Shown piece after piece: positions 22,173 through 33,597 of a stretch of 49,412 nt of DNA. This DNA comes from Chytriomyces cf. hyalinus JEL632 (Eukaryota; Chytridiomycota; Chytridiomycetes; Chytridiales; Chytriomycetaceae), in contig JAIWWG010000157.1 of the NCBI GenBank assembly GCA_025435555.1, positions 1-49,412 of the forward strand, read 5' to 3'. Numbering within the stretch: the stretch's first letter is position 1; each line of letters opens with the position of its first letter. Made by a program: the position numbers and the translations under genes. Below the pieces are notes generated by a model. It had not been told where the DNA came from. It worked only from the letters and a program-made list of their open reading frames with translations, and ran no database searches.

Positions 22173-22240
22173 AACAATCGCGTTCGGAGTCAACGATTTG
22201 GGTGCTCGAGAATTTACAGCGAAAAGTAAAAGACGTCTGA
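22173..22240 (+). pseudogene. Relic of the ZPR1 3' end
   Basis: This matches the final exon of ZPR1 (reverse complement of 13508-13570): GCGTTCGGA(G/C)TCAACGATTTG, GTGCTCGAGAATT and the terminal GACGTCTGAGATT. Small insertions break the frame. Similarity continues into the downstream flank, so it marks one end of arm B of the large inverted repeat. Confidence 0.8.
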
Positions 22241-22622
22241 GATTCAACGTTATTCAGAAAAATAAAGAAGGGAGCTTTGCCCAGCGAAGCTATGAGCACG
22301 GACATTTCTCTCGGAAGCCGCTGTTTTGAACAGACACAACTAATTCAAAGGCAGAGAAATGATAACGACTCAGCAGTTAAATTCGCAAAATTCCACAAGA
22401 AAGAAATCAAAAAAGAAGCGATTCAGTGTCAGCCGAGAGCAAACGCAATTGCTCTCGTTTCCAGTGGGAGCCGCGAGGAGGCCCTGAATCATATCCCACC
22501 AAAAAATTGAGATGACAGTCGATCGATCCGTGAGAATCTGTGTGTTGGTGGGAGTGTTTGAGGGTGTTGGTTTGAGTTTACAGGTTAGAGAAGAAAGAAA
22601 AATGCGCAAACAACACACGTAC

Positions 22623-23300
22623 CTGAGATGGCGTCAATGGGGTACCTGTGCACGACTGTCTGGCTTGGCACCTCTCACCAGACCAGCGCGACATTAGCGC
22701 AAGCAGGCAAAGGCATGGAGGCAGTGTTGCCCACGACAGTGCCGCTTGTAGAAGACAGTCAATCGATACGTGAGAATCTGCGTGTTGGGAGGAGTGTTTG
22801 GTGGAGTTGTTTGGTGGGAGAATAAAGAAAAGCGCGCAATGCACATGCTTACCTGAGATCGTGTCAACAGGATGCCTGTGCGCGACTGTCTGGCTTGGCA
22901 CCTCTCACCACACCAGCGCGACACAAGCGCAAGCAGGCAAAGGCATGGAGGCAGTGTTGCCCCCGACAGTGCCGCTTGTAGAAGACAGTCGATCGATCCG
23001 TGAGAATCTGTGTGTTGGGAGGAGTGTTGGGGGGGATGTTTGGATTGGACAGGTTAAGAATTTATGTTTTCAGTTGAAAGAACCACGTAAATGCATACCT
23101 GAGCTCGTGTCTTGGTGTCCAGGTGCGCGACTGGACTGACTAGAAGGTTGCTTGTCATGGTGCAAGCGGATCTTGGCATAGTGCAAGAAGACCTAGCCAG
23201 CACTGCGCGGCACCAGGGAAAGCAGACAAAGGCGGGGAGGTAACGTGCCTTTCCATCGATGCGGCTGATAAAGAGAGTCGATGGGCCAAAGCAAGCAAGC
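22623..23300 (-). other. Tandem exon-intron-like units in arm B
   Basis: On the minus strand: 23099-23300 (202 bp), then a 91-bp gap, 22853-23007 (155 bp), a 75-bp gap, and 22623-22777 (155 bp); a partial unit follows below 22541. Every gap begins GTA and ends CAG. The two 155-bp units are close copies of each other. The 202/91/155 arrangement mirrors 200/91/155 in arm A, so the layout predates the duplication. One frame of the 155-bp units stays open in both copies, but its phase does not carry across the splice-like junctions. Confidence 0.55.
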
Positions 23301-24690
23301 CTGTGTGGAAGGTGAGTTGTGTTGTTTGTGTATTGAATACAGTTAGCGCGTTCATCCAACAAAGAATGCATGGGATAAGAGGGCAGACAGCATGAAGTAT
23401 GATGTGGTATGCAATGTTGGATGAGAGGGTGGTGGGCTCAGGGGAAAGGGGACTCAACTTGTTGGTTGGCGCTGACTCTGGTTTTCGAATGTTTTTTGTT
23501 TGTTTGCTTCTGTTTGCGCATTCCCGCGGACATTTTTCGTCCAGAATTGGGTTTACGGAATGCAAGACTTTAAATCGGTGCTTTCGCCTTGTCCCAATTT
23601 TGCTCCACCAACATCGAGGGCTTCGTCCGTGTCAGTACCCCCCGGTGAGAAGGCATATTGTGCATCATCCGTTCTCCTGATTGATTCGATTCTTCTGGCT
23701 GTGTGGTTCTGGGGAAGATGGAAGATGGATGCGTTGCGCGTGTGGGATGGCGGGAACTAGTCGCAAGCATCGTTGGTGGCTGTGAAATGACTAGTGCATA
23801 GATCTCGATGGTGGATGGAAAATGCGTCGGTGCAGCAGTTCTGATGGGAAGCGTCTGGGGAAGTGCCAAGTTGTAGTGACGAGAATGCGGCAGTTCTTTG
23901 TGTGTCGGCCTCTCTTCGAACGATGTTGAGCTATTCGAACGACTTTGAGGAAACCGATTTGGAGCCAAATCGAACCTTTTCTATGCTGCGATAGCCAGAG
24001 CTGATATGGATTGGTGGATTGAAGCGAGAACGGAATATTCGTATTCGCCGGAAGGACGGTAACCGGGAAACGTCAGCATCAAGCTCTGAAGCACTCATTC
24101 ACCCCATTCAGGAAAACAAACTCGATTGGTGGCTCAGTCAGATGCAATCATCTGTCGCGGCATTCTCGAACAGAATCGCTTTCATTGACTGGCGCTTGTT
24201 TGAAGTCGCTCAAGTATGTGTCATGCTCTGCGCCAGATTGTTAAGAGTGTACTTATCCCGTTTTCCCCTCCAGGAATTGAAGCAATGGCGCATTTGTATT
24301 TTGGATGAACCGATGCACGCTTGTTTGGCGATCCCCAGGCAACAGCGGTGCAGAGATTTATGCTTAAGCCACATGAATCTACTTCAGAAATGGAGCGATA
24401 TATTCGAATAGCCGCATCGTGAGAAACAGTCGTCCTCCCTTCGTCAAAAAGCATTCCTGAGGTACGAAACCAATGTGGGGTGTTTCCGGTGCAATGATGG
24501 AGAAATTTCGATGGTGTTTCGATGGCTGAATACGGTTTATTTGAAGAATACGCGACAGGTCCAATGGCCGCGATTCCCAGTTTTTAAAATTATTTACAGA
24601 GGGTGGTTTCACATTGATTTGATCTGATTCTCAGATTTTCGGGCGCGAAGAAAATCGGCTGCTTGCTCGGTCGAGTATTGCACTGGGTTT

Positions 24691-25100
24691 GATCAAGTTT
24701 GGATGGGACAAAAATGCCGTTACAGAAAATCCCTTGGAGCAACATTCGAAATGATAGAATACTGTGGGCAGAGATGGTGAGTGGGTTGCCTCGGATAGGA
24801 CGCGTTTGAATACTTCGTTGAGGGAGTCAGACGCGTCAAGTACAGTACGTTGTTGACTTCAGCGGTGCGGCTTCCGTGTTGGAGGACGCTATTTGACAGA
24901 TTTGGTATGATCTTTGCTGTTCGACTGGAGTTGAGATTTTCAAAAATTATATACATGTAAATCTCTTCAAATCTCTTGTGCCATAAAATAACTCACCCAG
25001 CTTTTGCACTTATTCATTTACGAGTCTGCATTCCCGCTTGCGAAGTAAGCTCAACAAGAGTTATAATGTTACCACATCAAACTCACCGAGTTTGCGTTTT
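24691..25100. other. Intergenic, nothing recognised
   Basis: No conserved frame, RNA gene or further match to arm A found. It leads to the promoter of GPI-protein copy 2. Confidence 0.35.
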
Positions 25101-25410
25101 CTGTTTCATTACCTGAAACGTTATTTGCGGCTTAATGCCGTAACCTTACGCAAAGGATTCACGCAAACCAATTCCCTTATTCTCAACAGATCATTCTCAG
25201 CAGAACAGCTTTAACCCGCGGCGCCATCCTACATGCGTCACCTGCGAAACCCGCTTCGCTTGCTCGGGAGTGAGTCGAGTACCATGTCTGTTAGACCCCA
25301 AAAAACCTTCAAAGTGAAACAATGAATTTGCTCAAAATTTCTCCACCTTAGCTAATCGTAAACACGATACCGCTGTTTCATCTTAGCTCAGAAAATACCG
25401 TATAAAAGCA
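25101..25410 (+). promoter_or_regulatory. Promoter of GPI-protein gene copy 2
   Basis: TGAAACA occurs at 25315-25321 and, inverted, at 25102-25108 and 25374-25380. GTTTCA and TGAAAC form an inverted pair with a 5-bp spacer at 25103-25119. CGTAACCTTACG, the same half-sites as the palindrome in copy 1, lies at 25139-25150. TATAAAA is at 25401, 76 bp before the ATG. Confidence 0.5.
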
Positions 25411-25476
25411 ATTGACTACCAACCCGAATCTATCAGAAACAAACACTCACACCACACACAAAAACTCACAACAAAC

Positions 25477-27053
25477 ATGTTGATCCAAGTCCTCTCCCTC
25501 GTCGCAGCTACCAAGCTCGCATCGGCCACTGCAGTAGCTCCCAACCCAATCTTCCAGTTCGGCACACTCCCTTACGACCCAACAAACTCTCAAGTCCTCT
25601 TTTACATGGACATTTCAAAATGCGGCCCTCAGCTCCCAGCAACCAATAGTTCCTCCTCTTTGCTCCCCATCAACATGATCCAAAGCCCCGGTAGTACTGG
25701 TGGTGACCCGGCCGGGATCGAGTTCCAGTTCAACAACTACGGACAACACATTTGTTTCCCGCAGTGTCCACCCATCGCCAGCGCTGACGAGTTCACGGCG
25801 TTCATGGCAACGTTTAATCCTACCGTGAAGCAAGTGAATGGCGTGTGTACTGTAGTTTTGCCGTGGGATTTGGATAACAGTTTGGTGGCCAACTGTTTTG
25901 CAAAGAGTCAAAACAAATTGAGCGGGTGAGTGATATTTTGGTGCTTGTTCTTTATATTTGTTGCTAACAACACGTTCATTTCAGACCCACACGGTTCCTG
26001 GCTCAGAAAGACAAACTGCGCGCCAGTGGTTCATACAACCTCGAGTTCGAGTTCACTGGAGACGCTTTGACTACCTCTGCCAAAGCCACCAATGTTGTCG
26101 GTGCCATCACTGCCGGTTTCACAGTCAACAACCTCGACTACAACAGCGACGGTGCCGGAACCCTCAAGTTCCAAATCGATGCTACCATGGACACCAACTC
26201 TCCCGCTGATGCAGAGGTCCGTTATGTCACGGGACTTGATAACGCACCCACGAGTGCAAACATTCCCAAGTTGGCGAAAGTGGATGCGAGCGGTTTCAGC
26301 TACTCTACCAAAGTGACCTGTATCCCCAGCGAGAACCCAAACCAAGTTTCCAGCTACTCGTATCTTGGTACCGCTCGCTCATGCATCAAGGCCAGCGCCA
26401 AAAACGGTGACACCGCCGCCGACTGTGATAAACGTGTCCCACAGCAGTTCCAAATCACATTCAGCCTCGACTCCACCTGCAAAGTGTCTTACAAAATCAA
26501 AAACAACATTGTCACTGCCGCCGTCACGGACCCGTCCAGCGCCAACCCATCGACCAAGCTCTTTGCACAGAGCACGTGGAACTTGTCGCTTAAATCCGAC
26601 TTCTTGAAGGCTGCTGGTTTTAGAATTGAAACTCTTGGATTGACCATTTCCACGGGGGGCAAGACTGCTACAGTTGACCCAACTTGTTTGCCAGTCATGG
26701 TCAAATCTGCACAAACTGAGGCTGGGAACACGCTCCTCGCATTCGCCGCAAACCCATTGGACAAGGCTGCCACTTTCCCAACCACCATCAATTGCGCCAA
26801 CGGTAAAATGGACGCGTTCATTTTGGCTACCGTCACGGATTATACTTTTGGAGTCAACATGCGTTTCATGGATGCCAAGAGTTTGAGAGGATATAAGCGT
26901 GATGGAAACTCGTCCAATGTTCCAGAGACTGGCGCTGTTACGTTTACGGCGACTGTTGACGGTGTTTCGAACTTGGCTTCCGCGGGTAGTTCGATGAGTG
27001 TTGGAGGTGCTGCTGCTGCGCTTTTTGCGGGTTTGATGGCGTTGGCTGCTTGA
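25477..27053 (+). CDS. Predicted GPI-anchored secreted protein, copy 2
   Basis: Exons 25477-25925 and 25985-27053, 505 residues, differing from copy 1 in the third residue (Leu for Phe) and in two silent bases in exon 1 near 25776 and 25782. Signal peptide, Cys-rich Thr/Ser/Ala-rich body and hydrophobic C terminus are as in copy 1. The near-identical block runs from the ATG to 27242, about 190 bp past the stop (copy 1: 20382-22147), while the promoters are clearly diverged. This points to recent duplication with promoter replacement, or to ongoing gene conversion. Confidence 0.75.
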
Positions 27054-27242
27054 AACTGAGCGATTTTGTTGGTTGGGGACTTTACAGTTGAAGGAGCAGT
27101 TGTATCTATTCATTTGAGCTCCTCTGTTTCAATAAACGTTTCATGGATTGTTGTACCTGACCCTTCAATGTATAACGTCGGTGCACTGATAGGAGCTACC
27201 ATCATGAGAATTGACGCAGACTGGATAAAATACGACGCGTCT

Positions 27243-27926
27243 CCGCTGGGCTATTCAACAAAATCCGTGTTTTTGAAGCACCGCAGATGTTCAGCATATT
27301 GAATCTTAATGGCACATTCCGATTTCTGTCGTGTAACGTAAATAACCCTGTCTTCCAGACCTGACTTCCAAATTCTTACGTGTCATTTCTTTTAATTACC
27401 TTCGATGCTTTTTCGCAGCGAAAGTTTCTCATCAACTAAATTTCCCCCGCTTGTTTTTTTGAACCAATTCCAACACACCAAAATCTCTCCCTTTGTCACG
27501 ATTCATGGATCAAGTTCGTTGTAGATACACCTTCGGTGACTTTATCTGAGCTACAGCCTATGAAAGCTCAGGGAAGGAGGGCGTTGCACCATCATTGTTT
27601 CAAACTGAAACCGGTGCCATTTGATCGAAATTTAATCGACCAAGAATAAAGTCTGTGAACACCTGACTTTATACTTCCTTTATTGAACATAAACACGAGA
27701 GACTGCGTCAAACTCTGACACCCTTCTAATCTCTGAACTATTTTCCAACTGTTTCACCTTGTGATTAGTTACCAGAAACTCCTATTTAAGCCTGCCTTTT
27801 TTCGTCAAGATCAGTCTCTCCATAACTCACCTACTACCCTCTGTCTCTCTTCTGCTCGAAAGCAGTCCAAGTCCAGCCTCTGAATAGTCGAACAGCCTGT
27901 TTAAGGAACAGACTAATGCTCTCTCT
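27243..27926. other. Intergenic, with a possible old LTR remnant
   Basis: No gene seen. At 27780-27830, CTATTTAAGC followed by AAGATCAGTCTC resembles the TATA and start region of the neighbouring Ty3-type LTR (28128-28175), so the right half may be an older related solo LTR. Its ends could not be fixed. Confidence 0.3.
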
Positions 27927-28347
27927 CTTCGTGTTACGTAATCAACTCGATTCCGTCACGCGTCTCTAATTGAGAACAATGGACACTCTTTTTCTTGACC
28001 GTACACAATGACATCACCTCCACAATGCCTCATCACCAATCGTTTCTTGACTGTACACAATGACATCACCTCCACAACGCCTCATCACCAATTGTTTCTT
28101 TCCTCTTTATTCAGTAACGCTATTTAAAGCGCACGTTATCACTTCAATAAAGATCAGTCTCCTCTCAATCTTCTCTCTGTTCTTAGCACTCTCCAACTCA
28201 ATCCAAACTCCTTAATTGATCACGTAGCCACGCCGCAGCTCTTGGTCAATTCCCTATCAATTGGTAGCATCGGAAATCCCTCCATCCAAGAAACCTCCAA
28301 CCAACCGTCTAAGTCCCAAAGAAATACTTGCCTTCCAGCCGTCCATA

Positions 28348-29502
28348 ATGAACCCAGAAACCCCAAATGACCGTAATCAAGACCACATCATCCAGCAGTA
28401 CGAAACTCAGTTGGCCCAACTGACTGAAGCTGTCCAAAGACTGTTTGCTGAAGTAACTACCCTACGTGAACGCGAACCTCTCAACCCTCCAGTACCAGTA
28501 CCAGCCCCAACTATCAACCAGGTCATCCTGGACGAATCTAATGCCCCAGTCCCAGCTCAACGTCGACTACCTATCTTCAGAATGCCATCAATCAAACCTC
28601 TCGAATTCTCTGGGAACCATCGAAATAGGCCAGCCCACGAAATACAGAACTACCTCGACGATTACCTCAATCGCTCATCCTCAACCTGCAGACTCCATGG
28701 TTTCGCTCTATCTACTGACCACATTACTAAACAAGACCAACCAACATACGTACATTTTGTCTCCGAAGGCCTATGCAGTAACGCACGCATATACTGGCGC
28801 CGCCTGTCCGAAACAGAACGATTCTATATGTCCTGGAACGAATACGCCGCCTGGATCAAGAGAACTTTCGGTTCTCATCTGAGCTTGAAACAAGCTATCG
28901 AAGCCATGGAGGACCTCCAACAAACCAGCTCAGCAGTAACCTACTCCTGCAAATTCAATGAACTTGTCTCTGCCATTGCCGCCTCAGGAATCGATTACCC
29001 AGCCAGGCATCTCTGCGTCAAATACCTCCAAGGTCTCAAGTTCCACATCCGTAGTAATTCTGCCATTTTTGCTATTGAAGACAATCTTGACCACCTTCAG
29101 TATGAAGCTGAGAAACTTGATGATCTCACCTACCGCCACAATAAACGTACCGCCGCCGACACTCGTAAAAATACCGCAACTTCCTCCACCACACGCACAC
29201 AGTCCTTTCGACCAGCCCAAGGCCATACACTCAAGAACTCCATCCCCGACTCATCCGACCCTATGGACCTTGGAAACACTCAGCAAACATCTCCCTACCC
29301 ACGTCTCACCCCAGAACAGAAAGCCCACTTCCGCTCCAGAGGTTGGTGCGTCTACTGCCAAGCCAAGGACCACGACACCGACCACTGCCCCAAGCTCCGT
29401 GCCCGTCAAGCCCAGCTCTCTGCCAAGCCATCCACTTCCAGAATTAACAATGCCGCAACTCAAGCCCAAGATGAAGAAGAAGATAGCGATCACGAACTCT
29501 AA
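28348..29502 (+). CDS. Gag of element 1
   Basis: Structural polyprotein that packages the retrotransposon RNA. The frame begins upstream, but the first ATG is at 28348, giving 384 residues. A retrotransposon gag helical domain spans roughly residues 95-260, with the motif RLSETERFYMSW. A single CCHC zinc knuckle, CVYCQAKDHDTDHC, lies near residue 340. The end is acidic. Pol lies in the +1 frame and overlaps the 3' part of gag, as in Ty3. Confidence 0.88.
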   Translation: MNPETPNDRNQDHIIQQYETQLAQLTEAVQRLFAEVTTLREREPLNPPVPVPAPTINQVILDESNAPVPAQRRLPIFRMPSIKPLEFSGNHRNRPAHEIQNYLDDYLNRSSSTCRLHGFALSTDHITKQDQPTYVHFVSEGLCSNARIYWRRLSETERFYMSWNEYAAWIKRTFGSHLSLKQAIEAMEDLQQTSSAVTYSCKFNELVSAIAASGIDYPARHLCVKYLQGLKFHIRSNSAIFAIEDNLDHLQYEAEKLDDLTYRHNKRTAADTRKNTATSSTTRTQSFRPAQGHTLKNSIPDSSDPMDLGNTQQTSPYPRLTPEQKAHFRSRGWCVYCQAKDHDTDHCPKLRARQAQLSAKPSTSRINNAATQAQDEEEDSDHEL

Positions 29503-32500
29503 TTGTTTCTCCGCCTTGCCCTTTGATAATCCACCTGACAATCTAACTGCCGTTACCGTCCCTGCTTTTCCTGTCCAAGTCCCACGTCCCAAGCGCCCCC
29601 TGTACCACGTCAAGTCTGAACACCATGCCCCATATTCTGACACTCCTGGCCTCCTCATCTGCCAAGGAACCATCAACAATCATCATGTTTCCATCCTCAT
29701 TGACTCTGGTGCCAACCCCAGTTTCATCCGTTCCAACCTACCGTTCCTCCAAGATAAATCTCTCATTCCTCAGGCCTGCAAGATCAAGCTAGCTGATGGA
29801 TCCATAGTTAAGGGCCAGCGTACCGAAACCCTTAAACTGAAAATAAATGACACTACCTTTAGCAACTCTCGCTCTTTCACTACCGTTCCTGAACTCGCGT
29901 ATGACCTGATCCTCGGAAAGGACTGGCTTGACGCCCACAATCCCTCTATCGACTGGCCGACAAACCAAGTCCGCATTGGTCCACACAGCTGGAAATGCCG
30001 CTCCCCACGCTCCACGCCGGAGATCCTTACTGCCAACCAATTTCTGAACCTCCTTGAAACCCTACAGCCTGATGACTTCCTTGGTGCCATAATACCTGAA
30101 GAACAAGAAGTATCAACCACCACTACCTCAGCCGAGATCGACGAAAAAGATGAAGCTGTCCGCAAGTCCCTCCCTCCTAACGTCCAAGAACTGGTCTCCA
30201 AGTACCCAGATGTCTTCGCGCCTTTTGAAGGCCTTCCTCCGTCCCGACCTACTGACATGAAAATTGACCTCGATCCAACAGCAAGTGCTGAACCTCCCTA
30301 CCGACCCATCTATCCCATGAGCGCTCCAGAACTGAAGGCTCTTCAAGAAGAACTTACCTACCTCCTCAAGCATCACCGCATCAGACCTTCCACCTCGCCC
30401 TTTGGCGCTCCTGTCTTCTTTGTCAAACAGAAAGACAAACTCCGCCTTGTATTTGACTACCGCGCCATCAACAGACTGACCGTCAAGAACCGCGCCGCCC
30501 TTCCCAACATCCTAGAATCCCTCGACCGCCTCTCCAAGGCCAAATTCTTTACCAAAGCCGACTGCAAGTCCGGTTTCCATCAAATCAGGATTGTAGAATC
30601 TGACATCCCCAAAACTGCCTTCCGCACTAAATACAGCCACTACGAATGGGTTGTTATGCCCTTTGGCCTCGCCAACGCTCCAGGTGTTTTCCAGACCACA
30701 CTCAGCACAATCTTCCAAGACTTCATTGACGTCTTTGTCATAGTCTACATCGACGACATCCTCATCTTCTCTGACAATGAACAAGACCATCTCCGCCATG
30801 TCGACATGGTACTCCAGCGACTCCAAAACCACAAACTCCACCTACGCCTCTCCAAGTGTTCCTTCTTCCAGACACAACTCGAATATCTCGGTTATCAAAT
30901 CAATAGAGGATCAGTCTCTGTCCTTCCTTCCAGAACTCAGTCCATCAGAGATTTTGAGGAACCTACCTCTTTCTCAGAACTCCGCTCCTTCCTCGGCCTT
31001 GCCAATACTGTCCATCGCTTCATCAAAGGTCACGCCTCACTTGTCGCGCCTCTCTCTGACCTCCTACGAGACCACAAGACTACCTCCTTTACCGACAAAT
31101 GGAATGACACAGCGCGTCATCACTTCCGCGAAATCAAGACCCTCCTCTCATCCCCAGCCATGCTCGCCATCTTCAATCCAGAACTTCCTGTCCACCTGTA
31201 CACTGACTGGTCCGCCCGCGCTGTTGGGGGATACATTGCTCAGCCTGACTCCAATGGCATCGATCAGCCCATCGCCTACTACTCCCGCAAACTCAAGCCA
31301 GAAGAAACTCGTTATCATCCCTACATGGGTGAAATCCTCGCCCTCGTCGAATGTCTCAGATACTACCGTCAGTACCTCCTCGGAAACAACGTCCTCGCCT
31401 TCACAGACCACCAGTCCCTCCGCCACATCCTCACGCAACCCAAGCTCCGCCCTACGATTTCCAGATTCAGTGGACACCGGGGGAGTGGAATACCATTGCT
31501 GACGCACTGTCAAGGCGCCGCTTCGCTACAGATGCATCCGTTCAAGTCAACACCTACAAGAACTCTGTCCACACCATCCTCCAAGTACCAGAATCATACC
31601 TTCTCCTCAATACAACCTCCTTGACAATCACTGATGACCTCACGGCCGACATCAAGGACATGAACACTACCGACCCTCAGTTCCTAGAAATTGCACAATA
31701 CCTTGTTGATCCACTGAATCCAGACACATTCGATAACGACCCATCCAAAGCTCCCAAGCACCTAGTCTCTCAGATAGCACGTTACCGCCTACGAGATGGA
31801 CTCCTCCACTACGTTGACAAGACTCACGCCCGTCTCTACGTCCCAGCCCCTCTCCGTCACTCACTTCTTGAAAAAGCTCACTCTTACGGTCCAGCCATCC
31901 ACAACAACTGGGAACGTACCTCAGAACGACTCACTCGCTACTTCCACTGGCCCAAGCTTCACAGCGACGTCCAGCGCCTTTGCCAAAACTGTGACAACTG
32001 CCAACGCCTCAAGGTAGCTCGTCACGCTCCATACGGACTCCTCCAGCCTCACAATGTCCCACCTTATCCATGGCACACCTGCTCAATGGACTTCATGACC
32101 AAGCTCCCACTCACCAAGTCTGGATACGATTCTCTTATGGTAGTTGTCGACTCTGGAACTAAACGCACAAGACTCATCCCATGCCACACCACCTCTACTG
32201 CACGCGACATTGCCAACCTGTTTGAGTTACACATCTTCCCTCACCACGGCATTCCAGTCCACTTCATCTCTGACCGCGACGTCAAGTTCACCTCCAACTT
32301 CTGGCAAGAACTCTGCAACTCCCTCAAGATAAAGCTCACCATCTCTACCTCCTCGCATCCACAAACTGACGGCCAAACTGAACAAAAGAATGACTGGGTC
32401 CTCCAAGCCCTCCGACATTTTGTCGCCCCTTACCAAGACGACTGGGACGAACATCTGCCAAAGATTGAATTTGGTATCAATGACACCATCAACTCTAGCA

Positions 32501-33144
32501 CTGGCTACACACCTTTCTACCTCGAGTATGGTCGCCATCCTCGCTCCATGATCAACATTAACATGCCCTTCTCTGCTCCTCTGTCCATCAAAGATGTTCG
32601 CGCCGAATATCAAGTTGTCAAAGATCGCATTCGTGACTCACAAGACAAGTACGCAGCCATTGCCAATCGTAAACGTCTTCGCTCGCCATTCCAAGTTGGA
32701 GACCTCGTCCTCATTTCTGCCAAAGAATTCAAGCCTCCCAATCTCCGTTACCGCCAGACAAATAAGCTCTCTGAACAATATTCCGGACCTTACAAGATCA
32801 TTGAACTAGTTGGAGCTGCTCCTTCCTGCAGACTAGCCTTACCTTCAGACTGGGGAGTCCACCCAGTTTTCCATCCTGAGAAACTCAAGCCATATTACTT
32901 CGACACCACCAAACACCCTCTTGAAAGCCAGCCAATTGCCATCTGTACTATTGACAAAGTACTATCACAACGCGTCTTAGACGGCCACCAACAAGTCCTC
33001 GTACAATGGAAAGACCATCACCCTGTGTACAACTGTTGGTTAAATTCCACACCAGAGCTCCTTCGTCGCATCCAGCAAGACAAGCCACAGCCGAGCTCGC
33101 TCCCTTTTTCATCACGTACGCTCTTGGAGGCGGGTGTTACGTAA
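29503..33144 (+). pseudogene. Pol of element 1 (protease, RT, RNase H, integrase), frameshifted in RNase H
   Basis: Domain order is the Ty3/gypsy one. Protease: LIDSGANPSFI (about 29696-29728). Reverse transcriptase: KLRLVFDYRAIN, MPFGLANAPG and YIDDILIFS (about 30747-30774). RNase H: VHLYTDWSARAVGGYIAQ and FTDHQSLRHIL. Near 31456 the sequence skips from KLRP directly to YDFQIQW; compared with element 2, 34 bases are missing, which breaks the frame. The second frame then carries integrase: the HHCC finger with CQNCDNCQ, catalytic D in SMDFMTKLP, second D in FISDRDVKFTS, and E in QTDGQTEQKND. A chromodomain-like block (VLVQWKDHHPVYNCWL) closes the protein; the stop at 33142 lies inside the 3' LTR. 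Confidence 0.9.
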
Positions 33145-33597
33145 TCTGTCGGATTACGTCACGCGTCTCTAATTGAGAACAATGGACACCCTTTTTCTTG
33201 ACCGAACACAATGACACACCCTCCACAATGCCCCATCACCAATCGTTTACTTCCTCTTTATTCTGTAACGCTATTTAAAGCGTGCAATATCACCTCAATA
33301 AAGATCAGTCTCCTCTCAATCTTCTCTCTGTTCTTAGCACTCTCCAACTCAATCCAAACTCCTAAATTGATCACGTAGCCACGCCGCAGCTCTTGGTCAA
33401 TTCCCTATCACTTCGTGTTACGGAAATAAAGCAATGTTGGTTGATAGATGATCTTTATTGGTAGAAGGACACTGGCTTTTATACTGCTGTGGTGAGGGTG
33501 ATTTGAACTTTGTTGTTTTCGAGAAGTTTCTATCTCCGGAATTTTGAAGGAAAAATTAAAGTCAAGTAAAATGGACACAATGGAGGAACTGGCGTTA

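Larger units (their letters stand above)
22173..24690 (+). repeat. Inverted segmental repeat, arm B
   Basis: Counterpart of 10790-13570 in opposite orientation. It begins with the ZPR1 tail relic, continues through exon-like units (22531-23300), the block at 23420-23520, and ends around the AAATAAACCGTATTCAGCC region near 24530 and the plus-strand block GCACTGGGTTTGATCAAG near 24677. No intact protein gene was found. It separates the two GPI-protein genes. Confidence 0.8.
27927..33415 (+). mobile_element. Ty3/gypsy LTR retrotransposon, element 1 (defective)
   Basis: LTRs are at 27932-28259 (328 bp) and 33135-33410 (276 bp), both TGTTACG...CCCTATCA. The length difference is a 52-bp tandem duplication in the 5' LTR (27994-28045 and 28046-28097). 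The primer-binding site TTGGTAGCATCGG (28261-28273) fits the 3' end of initiator tRNA-Met. A purine-rich tract (33126-33134) precedes the 3' LTR. Target-site duplication CTTCG at 27927-27931 and 33411-33415. Pol is broken in RNase H, so the copy is not autonomous. Confidence 0.93.

Noticed and set aside
24720-24956. Minus-strand 78-codon frame after arm B
   Set aside because: No motif, no match to arm A and no neighbour relationship; treated as chance.
30777-31502. Second plus-strand frame inside pol of element 1
   Set aside because: Overlaps RT/RNase H in another phase and has no domain; a shadow of pol.
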